A DNA stretch of 64,000 bases from NCBI RefSeq assembly GCF_001612765.1, contig NZ_BDBB01000007.1, forward strand, positions 62,001 to 126,000, given 5' to 3'. Positions 1 to 9,115 of the stretch are shown here, in pieces; within the stretch, counting starts at the first letter, position 1, and every line of letters begins with the position of its first letter. The translations under genes and the position numbers were made by a program. Origin of the DNA: Nocardia arthritidis NBRC 100137. Its GTDB lineage: Bacteria; Actinomycetota; Actinomycetes; Mycobacteriales; Mycobacteriaceae. A model generated the notes under the pieces. The model saw only the letters and a list, made by a program, of their open reading frames with translations, was not told the origin of the DNA and searched no databases.

Positions 1-636
<636 letters not shown>

Positions 637-1611
637 TCAGGTTCGCCAGACCTGGCGGGCGACGCGGCGGAAGTTCTCGCCGAAGACCGCTGCCCGGTCC
701 GCTGTGGTGAAACCACGACCGGCCAGCACCTCGTCGAGGCCGGGTACGTCGGCGGCCCCGGTCAGATCCTCCGGCGGCACCCATTGCAGCGCGCCCCAGG
801 TGGTGTATGCCTCGGAGAAAGCGTCCGGATTGCTCGCCAGTTCGGCGTTGAAGTCCTCGGCGTCGAAGGAGTAGTCGGAGCCGATTCCGATGTGCTCGAT
901 GCCGACCAGCTCGGCGCCGTATTCGATGTGCCGCGCCATCGCCGCGATCCGCTCGGCGCGTTCGTCGGCGGCGTTGCGGCCCAGGAAGATTCCGACGCCG
1001 TTGATTCCGATCACGCCGCCGGTCGCTGCGCAGGCCCGCGCCTGCTCGTCGGTGATGTTGCGCGGGTGGTCCCACAGGGCGGCGAAGTTCGAGTGGCTGT
1101 AGATCATCGGGACGACGCTCGACTCGGCCACTCCCAGCCCGGTGCGCCGGGAACAATGCGAGCCGTCGGCGAACATACCGACCTCGTTGAGCGCGCGGAC
1201 GAGATCGCGGCCGTACCTGGTGAGTCCGGTGTCCTCGGGGTCCAGGCATCCGCAGCCCGCGGCGTTGGCGTGGTTGTAGGTGGGCAGCAACGACCGCACG
1301 CCGAGGTCGTAGAACCGCCCGACGTTGTCCAGGTCGCCGCCCAGCGGGCCGGAATCCTCCAGATCGAACGCGAGCGCGATGGCGCCGGGCGCCCCGATGT
1401 CATCGATGCCGCGAACCAGACGAAAACGGCCGTCCGCCGACGCCTCCCGGCGGAATCGGTCCAGCAACGCCAGCGAGTCCGCGGTCGACTGCCGGGAGTA
1501 ACCGACGTTCACCGACAAGTACGATCCGGACGGGTAGCGCGCGAGGTCGCCGATGCGCGCGGCGGACGAGAGCGGCAGGCAGCAGTGCTGCTCCCAGAGA
1601 AACGGTGGCAA
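637..1611 (-). CDS. Membrane dipeptidase family protein (peptidase M19)
   Basis: Zinc-dependent M19 dipeptidase-like protein of 324 residues. I choose the TTG at 1611 because AGGAGG lies 7 nt upstream and translation then opens LPPFLWEQHCCLPL, the N-terminal signature of an actinobacterial M19 branch. An ATG at 1707 would add 32 arginine-rich residues without a better ribosome-binding site. Visible family motifs are the metal-site ExD of AFDLEDSGP, GCLDPEDTGLTRYGRDLVR, the HS of DGSHCSRRTG, YSHSNFAALWDHPRNITD and HIGIGSDY. The true substrate is unknown, and many bacterial members cleave D-amino-acid dipeptides. It stands alone. Confidence 0.85.
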   Translation of the reverse strand: MPPFLWEQHCCLPLSSAARIGDLARYPSGSYLSVNVGYSRQSTADSLALLDRFRREASADGRFRLVRGIDDIGAPGAIALAFDLEDSGPLGGDLDNVGRFYDLGVRSLLPTYNHANAAGCGCLDPEDTGLTRYGRDLVRALNEVGMFADGSHCSRRTGLGVAESSVVPMIYSHSNFAALWDHPRNITDEQARACAATGGVIGINGVGIFLGRNAADERAERIAAMARHIEYGAELVGIEHIGIGSDYSFDAEDFNAELASNPDAFSEAYTTWGALQWVPPEDLTGAADVPGLDEVLAGRGFTTADRAAVFGENFRRVARQVWRT

Positions 1612-1832
1612 CCTCGAACCTCCTGTTCGGATCGGCCTCGCCGGCAGCGATCCTACTGTCCGCGCCGAGCGAGCATCGGCCCGCAGCGAACGGCGAGCCG
1701 CCGCCATCCGGCCGCGATGGTCGAGTTGTCCCGTTCGCCAACACTTTTCGCTGCGATCGACGGTAACAGCGCGCTCACCTCGACCGATGCACGTAGTACA
1801 TCAATCCCCCGTGCCCCGAAGGCGGTGCGACC

Positions 1833-2375
1833 ATGCGTCGCTTGCTTCCCCTTTTCTTCTCCTTGCTGACCGTCGCCGGTCTCTGGACCGCGCCCGCTCC
1901 GGCCTCCGCCGCCCCGGCGTGTGCGTCCGGTTGGGGTTCGATGCCCAAGACGAGCCAAGCCCGCACGCCCGCGGCGCTGACCGGAGTCCGCGCCGGGCGG
2001 CACGACTGCTTCGACCGTTTGGTGTTCGACGTCGCCGGGCCCGTGACGGGTTACCACGTCGGCTACGTCGAGCGGGTGACCATGGACGGCTCCGGCGCTC
2101 CCGTCGCGCTGCGCGGCGAGGCGTATCTGAGCATCACCGTCAACGCCCCCGCCTACGACGACTCGTTCACCCCCACCTACAACCCTGCGAACCGGGCCGA
2201 GCTCACCGACGTGCGGGGCTACCGGACCTTCCGTCAGGTGGCCTGGGCCGGCTCTTTCGAGGGCCAGACCACGGTCGGTCTCGGCACGCGCGCCCGGCTG
2301 CCGTTCCAGACCTACACCCTCGACGGACCGGGCAGCGGATCGCGCATCGTGGTCGACGTAGCGCACTCCTGGTAA
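1833..2375 (+). CDS. Secreted AMIN-like domain protein
   Basis: 180-residue protein with a typical Sec signal peptide (MRRLLPLFFSLLTVAGLWTA, then ASA just before the mature part). The mature protein begins with APACASGWGS and carries RAGRHDCFDRLVFDVAG, GYHVGYVERV and the C-terminal SRIVVDVAHSW pattern of actinobacterial AMIN-like proteins. These are usually exported or lipid-anchored and of unknown function. There is no lipobox cysteine, so it is probably released or loosely wall-associated. The two mature cysteines could form a disulfide. It lies 32 bp upstream of the prolyl oligopeptidase gene on the same strand and may be co-transcribed with it. Confidence 0.75.
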   Translation: MRRLLPLFFSLLTVAGLWTAPAPASAAPACASGWGSMPKTSQARTPAALTGVRAGRHDCFDRLVFDVAGPVTGYHVGYVERVTMDGSGAPVALRGEAYLSITVNAPAYDDSFTPTYNPANRAELTDVRGYRTFRQVAWAGSFEGQTTVGLGTRARLPFQTYTLDGPGSGSRIVVDVAHSW

Positions 2376-2407
2376 CCCGCGCCGGGCGGCTCGGCCACAA
2401 TGTGGGG

Positions 2408-4462
2408 ATGAGCGGTGTTGAGAATGTGACCGACCCCTATCTCTGGCTGGAAGAAGTGACCGGCGAGCGGCCCCTGGACTGGGCACGCGCGCACAACGCC
2501 GTCGCGCACGCCCGGTTCGCCGACTCCGATCGCTTCCGCGAGCTGGAGCGGCGCATCCTCGACATGCTCGACACCGATACGAAGATCGCCTACCCATCTC
2601 GCCGCGGCCCCTGGCTCTACAACTTCTGGCGTGACGCCGAGCACCCGCGCGGCCTCTGGCGGCGCACCACGTTCGCCGAGTACGCCGAGGACTCGCCGGA
2701 CTGGGACGTGCTGATCGATCTCGACGCGCTGGCCGCCGCCGAGGACGAGAACTGGGTGTGGGGCGCGGCCGCCGTGCTGCGCCCGGAACAGTCCCGCGCG
2801 CTGATCAGCCTGTCGCGCGGCGGCGCGGACGCGAAGGTGGTCCGCGAATTCGACCTCGTGCGACGGGTGTTCCTCGACCCCGCCGACGGCGGCTTCTTCC
2901 TGCCCGAGGCGAAGTCGGAGATCCGCTGGATCGATATCGACACGGTGTACGTGGGCACCGACTTCGGCCCCGGCTCGCTGACCGATTCGGGGTATCCGCG
3001 GATCGCGAAACGCTGGCGGCGCGGCACCGCTCTGGAGGAGGCGGCCACCGTTTTCGAGGGCGAGACCGGCGATGTCGCGGTCTCGGCGGGCTACGATCGC
3101 ACACCGGGTTACGAACGGCACTACGTCGGCCGCGCCACCGACTTCTTCAACGAAGAGGTGTACCTGCTGGCGGACGACGGCACGCTGCGGCATCTCGACA
3201 TCCCCAGCGACGCCACGGAATCCTGGTACAAGGACTGGCTGCTGGTGTGGTTGAAGTCGCCGTGGGAGGTGGGCGGCGCGAGCTATCCCGCGGGTGCGCT
3301 GCTGGCCGCCGACTTCGAGAAGTTCCTGGCCGGCGCACGGGATTTCGAGGTCCTCTTCACCCCGGACGCGCACACCGCGCTGCACGGCTACGGCTGGACC
3401 GAGAATCACCTGCTGCTGGTCACGCTCGAGGACGTGCAGACCAAGCTCCACGTGCTCACGCCGGGGACGGACGGCTGGCGTCGCGAGCCACTGACCGACA
3501 CCCCGCCGATGGCCACCACCAGCGTGCTGAATCTCGACCCGCTGGAGGGCGGCGACGAGTTCATGCTCAGCACCAGCGGGTTCACCACTCCGGCCACGCT
3601 GCTGGCCAGTGCGGTCGGCGGGCGCACCGAGCGCCTCAAGCAGGAGCCCGGATTCTTCGACGCCGACGGCGTGGAGACCGAGCAGTTCTTCGCCACGTCC
3701 GATGACGGCACGCCGGTGCCGTACTTCGTGATCCGCCATCGCGACCGCAAGGACCAGCCTGGGCCGACGGTGATGTCCGGCTACGGCGGTTTCGAAGTGT
3801 CGCGCACTCCGGGTTACAGCGGCGCCTCGGGGATGGGCTGGCTGGAGCGCGGCGGAACCTGGGTGATGACGAACATCCGCGGCGGTGGCGAGTACGGGCC
3901 GCAATGGCACACCTCGGTGCAGAAAGCCAACCGGCACAAGGTGTACGAGGACTTCTCCTCGATCGCGAAAGACCTCGTCGGGCGCGGGATCACCACCGCG
4001 GATCAGCTCGGCGCGGTCGGCGGCAGCAACGGCGGACTGCTCATGGGCGTGATGCTCACCCGCTACCCCGAATTGTTCGGCGCGATCGTCTGCCAGGTGC
4101 CGCTGCTGGACATGAAGCGCTACCACCTGCTGCTGGCGGGCGCCTCGTGGATGGCCGAGTACGGCGACCCCGACAAGCCGGAGGAATGGGAGTACATCGC
4201 CAAGTACTCGCCCTACCAGAACGTTCGCGCCGACCGCGCCTACCCGCCGATCCTGCTCACCACCTCGACCAGGGACGACCGGGTGCATCCCGGCCACGCC
4301 CGCAAGATGGCCGCGCTGCTGGAGGAGCAGGGCCACGAGTTCTGGTACCACGAGAACATCGAGGGTGGCCACGGCGGCGCCGCCGACAACAAGCAGTCGG
4401 CTTTCCAGGCGACGCTGATCTACGAGTTCTTCACCCAGATGCTGATCGAGCGACGCGCCTGA
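2408..4462 (+). CDS. Prolyl oligopeptidase family serine peptidase (S9)
   Basis: 684-residue S9 peptidase cleaving after proline or related residues in short peptides. The ATG at 2408 opens MSGVENVTDPYLWLEEVTGERPLDW, the usual start of the family, and there is no signal peptide, so it is cytosolic. The N-terminal half is the beta-propeller. The C-terminal alpha/beta hydrolase domain has GGGEYGPQWH, the nucleophile elbow GGSNGGLL (Ser about 540), DDRVHPGHA (Asp about 623) and GGHGG (His about 655), so the triad is complete. Length fits the family. The upstream open frame continues far 5' but is only an overlap with the preceding gene. Confidence 0.92.
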   Translation: MSGVENVTDPYLWLEEVTGERPLDWARAHNAVAHARFADSDRFRELERRILDMLDTDTKIAYPSRRGPWLYNFWRDAEHPRGLWRRTTFAEYAEDSPDWDVLIDLDALAAAEDENWVWGAAAVLRPEQSRALISLSRGGADAKVVREFDLVRRVFLDPADGGFFLPEAKSEIRWIDIDTVYVGTDFGPGSLTDSGYPRIAKRWRRGTALEEAATVFEGETGDVAVSAGYDRTPGYERHYVGRATDFFNEEVYLLADDGTLRHLDIPSDATESWYKDWLLVWLKSPWEVGGASYPAGALLAADFEKFLAGARDFEVLFTPDAHTALHGYGWTENHLLLVTLEDVQTKLHVLTPGTDGWRREPLTDTPPMATTSVLNLDPLEGGDEFMLSTSGFTTPATLLASAVGGRTERLKQEPGFFDADGVETEQFFATSDDGTPVPYFVIRHRDRKDQPGPTVMSGYGGFEVSRTPGYSGASGMGWLERGGTWVMTNIRGGGEYGPQWHTSVQKANRHKVYEDFSSIAKDLVGRGITTADQLGAVGGSNGGLLMGVMLTRYPELFGAIVCQVPLLDMKRYHLLLAGASWMAEYGDPDKPEEWEYIAKYSPYQNVRADRAYPPILLTTSTRDDRVHPGHARKMAALLEEQGHEFWYHENIEGGHGGAADNKQSAFQATLIYEFFTQMLIERRA

Positions 4463-4535
4463 CGAATGGCCGGGCCGGACGCGGTCCGTGCTCGGCCCGC
4501 GCACGGCCGCGGCGAAGGCGGAGGCGGAGGTGTGT

Positions 4536-5393
4536 TCAGCGGTCGCGCAGCCACTTCTCGATCTGGTCGACGGTGCCCGCGCACTGCCGGATCCAGCCGT
4601 TGTGGCCCAGCGGTTCCGGCTGTCGCCAGCGCGTCACCTCGGCGTTGGGCAGCTTCTCCAGCAGATGCTCGGCGGAGCTGGGCGGGGTGAGGTCGTCGCC
4701 GGTCATCGTGATGGACAGCACCGGAAGCCGCAGCCGCGCGATGCGCTCCTCGTAGTCGATGTCCGCGCCGACCGGGACGAACCGGCCGGTGCGCGCGAGC
4801 CGTGCCCAGTCGGAGATCAGCACTTTGGACTGGCGGCCGAAACCCATCGAGACCCGGTCGCCGGGCCAGAAGCCCGCCAAGTTGGCCGTCAGCGAGATCG
4901 CCGCGGTGCCGACCAGCATGCCCGGGCCCGAAAGTCCGCGATAGCCACGGTAATACGGCGTGCCGGACGCGACCAGGATGAGCCCGCCGAGCCTGCCGCG
5001 GATGCGCGCGGCGTACATGACGCCGAGCTGGCCGCCCATGCTGTGGCCGAGCAGGTACGGCGTGCTGTCCGGGAACTGTTCGCGGACCACCTCGAAGATC
5101 GCCGGGAAGTCCACCGAGACCAGCTCGTGGTAGCCGAAGGTGCTGGCGGAACTCGGCTTCGGCCTGCTGTCGCCGTTGCCGCGCAGCTCACCGATGGCCA
5201 CGTCGAACCCGCGCGCCGCCAGGCTCGAGGCGAACAGTTCGTAGTAACCCCCCGGAACACCGAGTCCGGGCACGATCACCAGCACCGGACGCGGCGCGTC
5301 CGGGGTGACCGGGTGGCGGTGCACGCCACCGGCGGGGATCAACCGCACCGGAACCGTGGTGCCGTCCGGCATCTGGATCGGAACTGTCTGCAT
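4536..5393 (-). CDS. Alpha/beta hydrolase
   Basis: 285-residue alpha/beta-fold hydrolase without a signal peptide. The nucleophile elbow is GHSMGG (Ser about 118). The likely acid is in MTGDDLTPP, and the likely base is the His of PLGHNGW near the C-terminus. VPGLGVPGGYY marks the oxyanion region. The substrate cannot be named and an esterase or lipase-like role is most probable. It lies convergent to the prolyl oligopeptidase and 48 bp downstream of the TetR gene on the same strand, so the regulator and hydrolase may form one unit. Confidence 0.8.
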   Translation of the reverse strand: MQTVPIQMPDGTTVPVRLIPAGGVHRHPVTPDAPRPVLVIVPGLGVPGGYYELFASSLAARGFDVAIGELRGNGDSRPKPSSASTFGYHELVSVDFPAIFEVVREQFPDSTPYLLGHSMGGQLGVMYAARIRGRLGGLILVASGTPYYRGYRGLSGPGMLVGTAAISLTANLAGFWPGDRVSMGFGRQSKVLISDWARLARTGRFVPVGADIDYEERIARLRLPVLSITMTGDDLTPPSSAEHLLEKLPNAEVTRWRQPEPLGHNGWIRQCAGTVDQIEKWLRDR

Positions 5394-5441
5394 CCTCGCA
5401 CGCTACCGCGCTCGTCGCTCCTGGTCCCGCAGGCCGGGACG

Positions 5442-6074
5442 CTATGCGCGGACCGCGCCGATGATCACTCTGCTCAGCACCCGGATCACGTCGTCGAGCG
5501 GCGGACGCGGCTCCGCACCGCTCCACGAGTCCACCACGTAGTTCACGGCGCCGATGATGGCGAGCATCCGCATCTCGTAGTCGCCCGCGGGTATCTCGCC
5601 GTGCAGCGCGGCGTCTTCGGCGGCGCCGGCCAGCAGCGAACCCCACTCCCGGCGCACCGCGAGACGGAACTTCTCCACCTTCGGGCCCGCGCCGACCACT
5701 TCGACCAAGGCGACGCGCGCCTTGCGCGGATCGGATCCGATGGATTCGACGTACGCGCGAACCGCGGCATCGATGACGTCCAGCGACTTGGCGCCGGACT
5801 TCGCGTCCAACGCCTTCTTCACGGCATCGCGCGACTGCCGATCGATCTGTTCGTACAGGTCTAGGAGCAGGGACTCGCGACCGGTGAACTCCTCGTAGAA
5901 CTGTCGCGAGGACAGGCCGGCGTCCTTACAGATGGCGCCGACCGAACTGTTGGCGTAGCCGTCCCGCGCGAAAACCGTCAGGCCTGACTCCAGAAAACGC
6001 GCACGCCGCTGACGCTGCCGGTCCTCCACGGGTTGCCCGGCATACATTCGACCCGTATTCGCATCCTGTGACAT
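5442..6074 (-). CDS. TetR family transcriptional regulator
   Basis: Roughly 210-residue TetR repressor. The N-terminal DNA-binding domain is visible in RQRQRRARFLESGLTVFARDGY, then VGAICKDAGLSSRQFYEEF as the helix-turn-helix. The C-terminal domain is the usual divergent ligand-binding region. I start it at the ATG at 6074 (MSQDANTGRMYAG) because the longer frame to 6113 runs through a perfect inverted repeat. An ATG at 6047 is also possible. A TATTGT box lies 9-15 nt upstream of 6074, which would make the transcript almost leaderless. Its likely targets are itself and the hydrolase just downstream. Confidence 0.82.
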   Translation of the reverse strand: MSQDANTGRMYAGQPVEDRQRQRRARFLESGLTVFARDGYANSSVGAICKDAGLSSRQFYEEFTGRESLLLDLYEQIDRQSRDAVKKALDAKSGAKSLDVIDAAVRAYVESIGSDPRKARVALVEVVGAGPKVEKFRLAVRREWGSLLAGAAEDAALHGEIPAGDYEMRMLAIIGAVNYVVDSWSGAEPRPPLDDVIRVLSRVIIGAVRA

Positions 6075-6090
6075 TGGGGCAGACAATACA

Positions 6091-6127
6091 GAAGGGCCCG
6101 AACTCATCGTCATCGATCGGGCCCTTC
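6091..6127. promoter_or_regulatory. Perfect 11-bp inverted repeat upstream of tetR (terminator or operator)
   Basis: Arms GAAGGGCCCGA and TCGGGCCCTTC are separated by 15 nt. The element sits between the end of the HAD-phosphatase transcription unit and the TetR start. It may be an intrinsic terminator for the former, although no strong T tract follows. It may instead be the TetR autoregulatory operator, since it occupies the spacer of the candidate tetR promoter. Confidence 0.6.
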
Positions 6128-6178
6128 GTTACAACCTGCGGCCTACATCGCGTTAGCCGAAAGTTGGCTGAGCAGTTG

Positions 6179-6385
6179 CTACCTCATTGATCGGTCGCCG
6201 AGCCGAAGCCCGGCGACCATAGTAGTTTGCGCACAAGCACGCTCATCAGCGAATCGAGCATCCGGCAACTCCGATCTGTCCGTGAGACATTCCTTGTCAC
6301 TGGCCATTTGCCGGAACAGACGATACCTAGCGGCGTCGCGTTTGCGGGCAATTTTAGAGGGAAACTGTAGAATTTTTTGTTTCAT
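6179..6385 (-). CDS. Small basic hypothetical protein, possible
   Basis: 68-residue frame whose ATG overlaps the stop of the HAD phosphatase by 4 bp (ATGA), the usual arrangement for translational coupling. It begins MKQKILQFPSKIARKRDAAR and is lysine/arginine-rich. The first 60 codons use A/T far more than the surrounding genes (AAA, ATT, TTT), so it may be recently acquired or may be only a relaxed 3' untranslated region. No family is recognised. The overlap is the main support. Confidence 0.35.
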   Translation of the reverse strand: MKQKILQFPSKIARKRDAARYRLFRQMASDKECLTDRSELPDARFADERACAQTTMVAGLRLGDRSMR

Positions 6386-7206
6386 TCCGATTCGTCGGTT
6401 ACGGCAAGTTCGCCCGACTCGCCCGACCCGGCCAGTAATTCCGGCAGCGCGGCCACGGAATCGATGACGTGATCGGGCGCCCGGTCGGCCGACGCCAGTA
6501 CGCCGGGACGGAATTTACCGGTGCGTACCAGAACCCCCGTCAACCCGGCGTCCTGCGCCGCGAGCACATCCGAATACAGATCGTCACCGATCATCAGGAC
6601 CTCCGAAGGGTCCAGCCGCATCAGCGCCGCGGCGGTCCGGAAGCCGGCCGCGGCGGGCTTGCCGACCACCTCGATGCGCGCGTTGCCCGCCGCCTCCAGA
6701 CCGGGCAGGTAGGCGCCCGCGTCGACGCGGAGCCCTTCCGCTGTCGCCCACGTCAGTCCGCTGTGCATGGCGACGACGGGCACACCGTCCAGCATCAGTT
6801 CCACCACCCGGCTCAGCGCGGCGTGATCGAATTCCGGTCCCGCTCCGCCGATCACGACCACGTCCGGATGATCGTCGTCGAGCGTCATGCCGGTGAGATC
6901 CGCCGTGACGTCGCCGTGGTTGAGCACCCAGACGGCGGCATCGGGGTAGCGTCCGCGCACGAACTCGGCGGTGAGCCTTGCGGCGGTGACGATCTCGGCC
7001 CGGTCGACCTCGATGCCCGTGTCGCACAGGCGCTGTGCGATCTCGGCGCAGGTGCGCGAGGTGGTGTTGGTCAGGAAGGCGCGGCGCAGTCCGCTCTCGC
7101 CGATCCGGCGCACCGCGGCGGCGGCGCCCTCGATCTCCTGCCAGGAGGTCACCAGGACGCCGTCGATGTCGTAGAGCACGCCTCGGATCCGACCGCGATC
7201 AGGCAT
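6382..7206 (-). CDS. HAD-IIA family phosphatase
   Basis: 274-residue haloacid-dehalogenase-like hydrolase. Motif I is DIDGVL near residue 13 (nucleophile Asp and acid/base Asp). Motif II is in FLTNTTSRT. Motif III is the lysine of EVVGKPAAAGF, and motif IV is MIGDDLYSDVLAAQDAGLTGVLVRTGK. The overall layout is that of the HAD-IIA subfamily (NagD/LHPP/phosphoglycolate phosphatase-like), cytosolic. The exact phosphate ester is unknown. The C-terminal tail SGESGELAVTDESE is acidic and probably disordered. Confidence 0.88.
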   Translation of the reverse strand: MPDRGRIRGVLYDIDGVLVTSWQEIEGAAAAVRRIGESGLRRAFLTNTTSRTCAEIAQRLCDTGIEVDRAEIVTAARLTAEFVRGRYPDAAVWVLNHGDVTADLTGMTLDDDHPDVVVIGGAGPEFDHAALSRVVELMLDGVPVVAMHSGLTWATAEGLRVDAGAYLPGLEAAGNARIEVVGKPAAAGFRTAAALMRLDPSEVLMIGDDLYSDVLAAQDAGLTGVLVRTGKFRPGVLASADRAPDHVIDSVAALPELLAGSGESGELAVTDESE

Positions 7207-7428
7207 GGCTTCAGCGTACGACCGGGCCGCCCGGCGGGCACGACGGCCGGGGCGATGTCCTCGAACATTTGCACAGTCAGGCGTTCGCGGGCAGCGCGAC
7301 GATCGCGGTGACGGACGGCTCGCTGCGCCGGGGGCTTGCCGCGGAGGCGGCCTACGCTCGGAATGTCCACGGCGGCGAAGTTTGTCGTGACCTTCGTGCG
7401 CGGCCCGAGGCCGCGCCCGGCGGCCGGT

Positions 7429-7743
7429 TCAGCGCTGGGCGCCGGCGATGACCGCGTCCAGCAAACCGGGGAAGCGCTGCTCCAGATCGTCTCGCCGTAA
7501 TTCGACCAGCCGATTGCGGCCGGAGACGAAGGTCGTCGTGATGCCCGCGTCCCGCAGTACTTTCCAGTGATGCGAGGCGGTCGCCGCCGTGATCTCCACG
7601 TCGAACTCCCGGACATTGCAGCTCAGCGGTTCGCGCTCGCCCGCGAGCGCGCGCACCAGTTCGAGCCGGACCGGGTCGGCGAGGGCGCTGAGCACCCGGA
7701 CCAGGTCGATGTCGGCGGTACTCGGCTGCGGCAGCGGGCGCAT
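7429..7743 (-). CDS. ArsR/SmtB-type winged-helix regulator
   Basis: About 104 residues. The ATG at 7743 has GGAG 7 nt upstream. The in-frame ATG at 7779 would run the gene through a palindromic operator. The fold reads STADIDLVRVLSALADPVRLELVRALAG, then the recognition region EITAATASHHWKVLRDAGITT and the wing FVSGRNRLVELRRDD. The only cysteine-bearing segment is LSCNVREF, so a classical metal site is not evident. It is divergent from an MFS exporter gene and almost certainly represses it. Confidence 0.85.
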   Translation of the reverse strand: MRPLPQPSTADIDLVRVLSALADPVRLELVRALAGEREPLSCNVREFDVEITAATASHHWKVLRDAGITTTFVSGRNRLVELRRDDLEQRFPGLLDAVIAGAQR

Positions 7744-7758
7744 CTCCATTCTCCGATC

Positions 7759-7776
7759 ATTTGACAACAATCGAAT
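7759..7776. promoter_or_regulatory. Candidate ArsR operator in the arsR/MFS divergent gap
   Basis: Imperfect palindrome with arms ATTTGA and TCGAAT around CAACAA (one mismatch). It overlaps a TTGACA hexamer at 7761-7766. It lies in the short gap between the two divergent genes, the expected place for an ArsR-type operator controlling both. Confidence 0.5.
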
Positions 7777-7795
7777 CATATCCCACTCTCATCCT

Positions 7796-8968
7796 ATGAT
7801 GCTTCGACAATCATCGAACAATCTTTATCGATCGCTCCTACCGCTCGCCGTGGGCACTTTCGTGCTCGGCACCGACGGCTTCGTGCTCAGCGGCCTACTC
7901 CCGCTGATCGCCGCCGACCTGCACGTCTCGGTGTCCACCGCGGGCCAGCTGACCACGATGTTCGCCTGGACCTACGCCATCGCCTCGCCCCTGATCGCCG
8001 CCGCGACCGGGTCCTGGGATCGCCGCGGGTTACTCGGCGGCGGCGCCGCGCTTTTCGTGCTCGGCATGATCGGGCAGGCCGCCGCGGAGAGCTTCGGCGT
8101 CATGGCGGCGGCGCGCGTGGTGGCGGCCATCGGAGCGGCGGCCTTCCAGGCCAACGCGTTCGCCGTCGCGGGCGTGGTCGCCGATGACGCCCACCGGGGG
8201 CGGGCGCTGTCCATCGTGACCGCGGGCATCACGCTCTCCAGCGTCGCGGGCGTGCCGATCGGCATCTTCGCCGAGCGCTGGATCGGCTGGCGCGGCGTGC
8301 TGTGGGGAATCGCGGTCGGCGGAGCCGTCGCGGCGGCGCTGGTCCTCCTGCTGCCCAGGGTGACGCTGCCGAGCACCGGCCTGCGTGCCCGGATCGGCGT
8401 GCTGACCCGTCCGCCGGTGCTGCGCGTGCTGATCGTGACGACCACGCAGATCACCGCGGTCTACACCACCGTCGTCTACCTGCCGGTGGTGGTCGCGGCC
8501 TCGGTGCCGCAGAGCATGCTCGCCTGGTTGCTGCTGGCCATGGGCATCGGCCAGGTGATCGGCAACGCGCAGGCCGGGCGCGCGGTCGACCGGTACGGCC
8601 CGCAGCGCACGCTGACGGTGGGGCTGCTCGGCGCACTGGCCGGTCTGGCCCTGCTCGGCGTGGCCGTCGACGCCGCGTGGGCGGTGTTCGTCGTGCTCGC
8701 CGTCACCGGGTTGTTCGGTGCGGCGATCCTGGTCCCGCAGCAGCATCGCCTGTTCGGCATCGCCCACGACGCGCCCACCGTCGCTCTCGGCCTGAACGGA
8801 TCGGCCATCTACCTCGGCGCCGGCATCGGGTCGATCATCGGCGCGGCGGTGCTGGATTCCTCCGGTAGCGAGTGGCTGCCGTGGACCTCCACGCTCATCG
8901 CCTGCCTGGCGCTGGCGCTGGCGTTCCAGAGGGCCGAGTCGCCCACCAAGACTCCGATTCCCGCCTGA
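7796..8968 (+). CDS. MFS drug/sugar efflux transporter
   Basis: 390-residue major facilitator of the 12-segment DHA1/AraJ-CmlA type. Translation starts at the first of two adjacent ATGs (7796). Hydrophobic segments run through the protein, starting LLPLAVGTFVLGTDGFVLSG. The signature after TM2 is ASPLIAAATGSWDRRGLLGGGAALFVLGM, and a second-half repeat includes GRAVDRYGPQRTLTVGLLGALAG. It probably exports a small hydrophobic molecule. The ligand is unknown. Expression is probably controlled by the divergent ArsR protein. Confidence 0.88.
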   Translation: MMLRQSSNNLYRSLLPLAVGTFVLGTDGFVLSGLLPLIAADLHVSVSTAGQLTTMFAWTYAIASPLIAAATGSWDRRGLLGGGAALFVLGMIGQAAAESFGVMAAARVVAAIGAAAFQANAFAVAGVVADDAHRGRALSIVTAGITLSSVAGVPIGIFAERWIGWRGVLWGIAVGGAVAAALVLLLPRVTLPSTGLRARIGVLTRPPVLRVLIVTTTQITAVYTTVVYLPVVVAASVPQSMLAWLLLAMGIGQVIGNAQAGRAVDRYGPQRTLTVGLLGALAGLALLGVAVDAAWAVFVVLAVTGLFGAAILVPQQHRLFGIAHDAPTVALGLNGSAIYLGAGIGSIIGAAVLDSSGSEWLPWTSTLIACLALALAFQRAESPTKTPIPA

Positions 8969-8980
8969 CCCGATCCACAA

Positions 8981-9005
8981 GCGGCGCGACCACCAGTCGC
9001 GCCGC
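8981..9005. terminator. Hairpin terminator after the MFS gene
   Basis: Perfect 10-bp stem (GCGGCGCGAC with GTCGCGCCGC) and a 5-nt loop, 13 bp past the transporter stop. There is no U tract, as is common for high-GC actinobacteria. Confidence 0.6.
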
Positions 9006-9070
9006 CTGCGATCGACTTACGGTTCCCACCCGAGATCACCGGCAAGCGGCCGCCGAACCGGGCGACCGAC

Positions 9071-9107
9071 GGCCGGTCCGAGCAGCCCCACCCGACCCGG
9101 ACCGGCC
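9071..9107. terminator. Hairpin at the 3' end of marR
   Basis: Stem GGCCGGTCCG with CGGACCGGCC around a 17-nt loop, 9 bp beyond the marR stop on the minus strand. It is probably the terminator for marR, back to back with the MFS terminator. Confidence 0.5.
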
Positions 9108-9115
9108 GGTGGCGG

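Noticed and set aside
2312-4504. Long minus-strand open frame across the prolyl oligopeptidase gene
   Set aside because: Antisense shadow of a clear S9 peptidase. Its sequence is low-complexity His/Gln/Arg-rich and has no family features.
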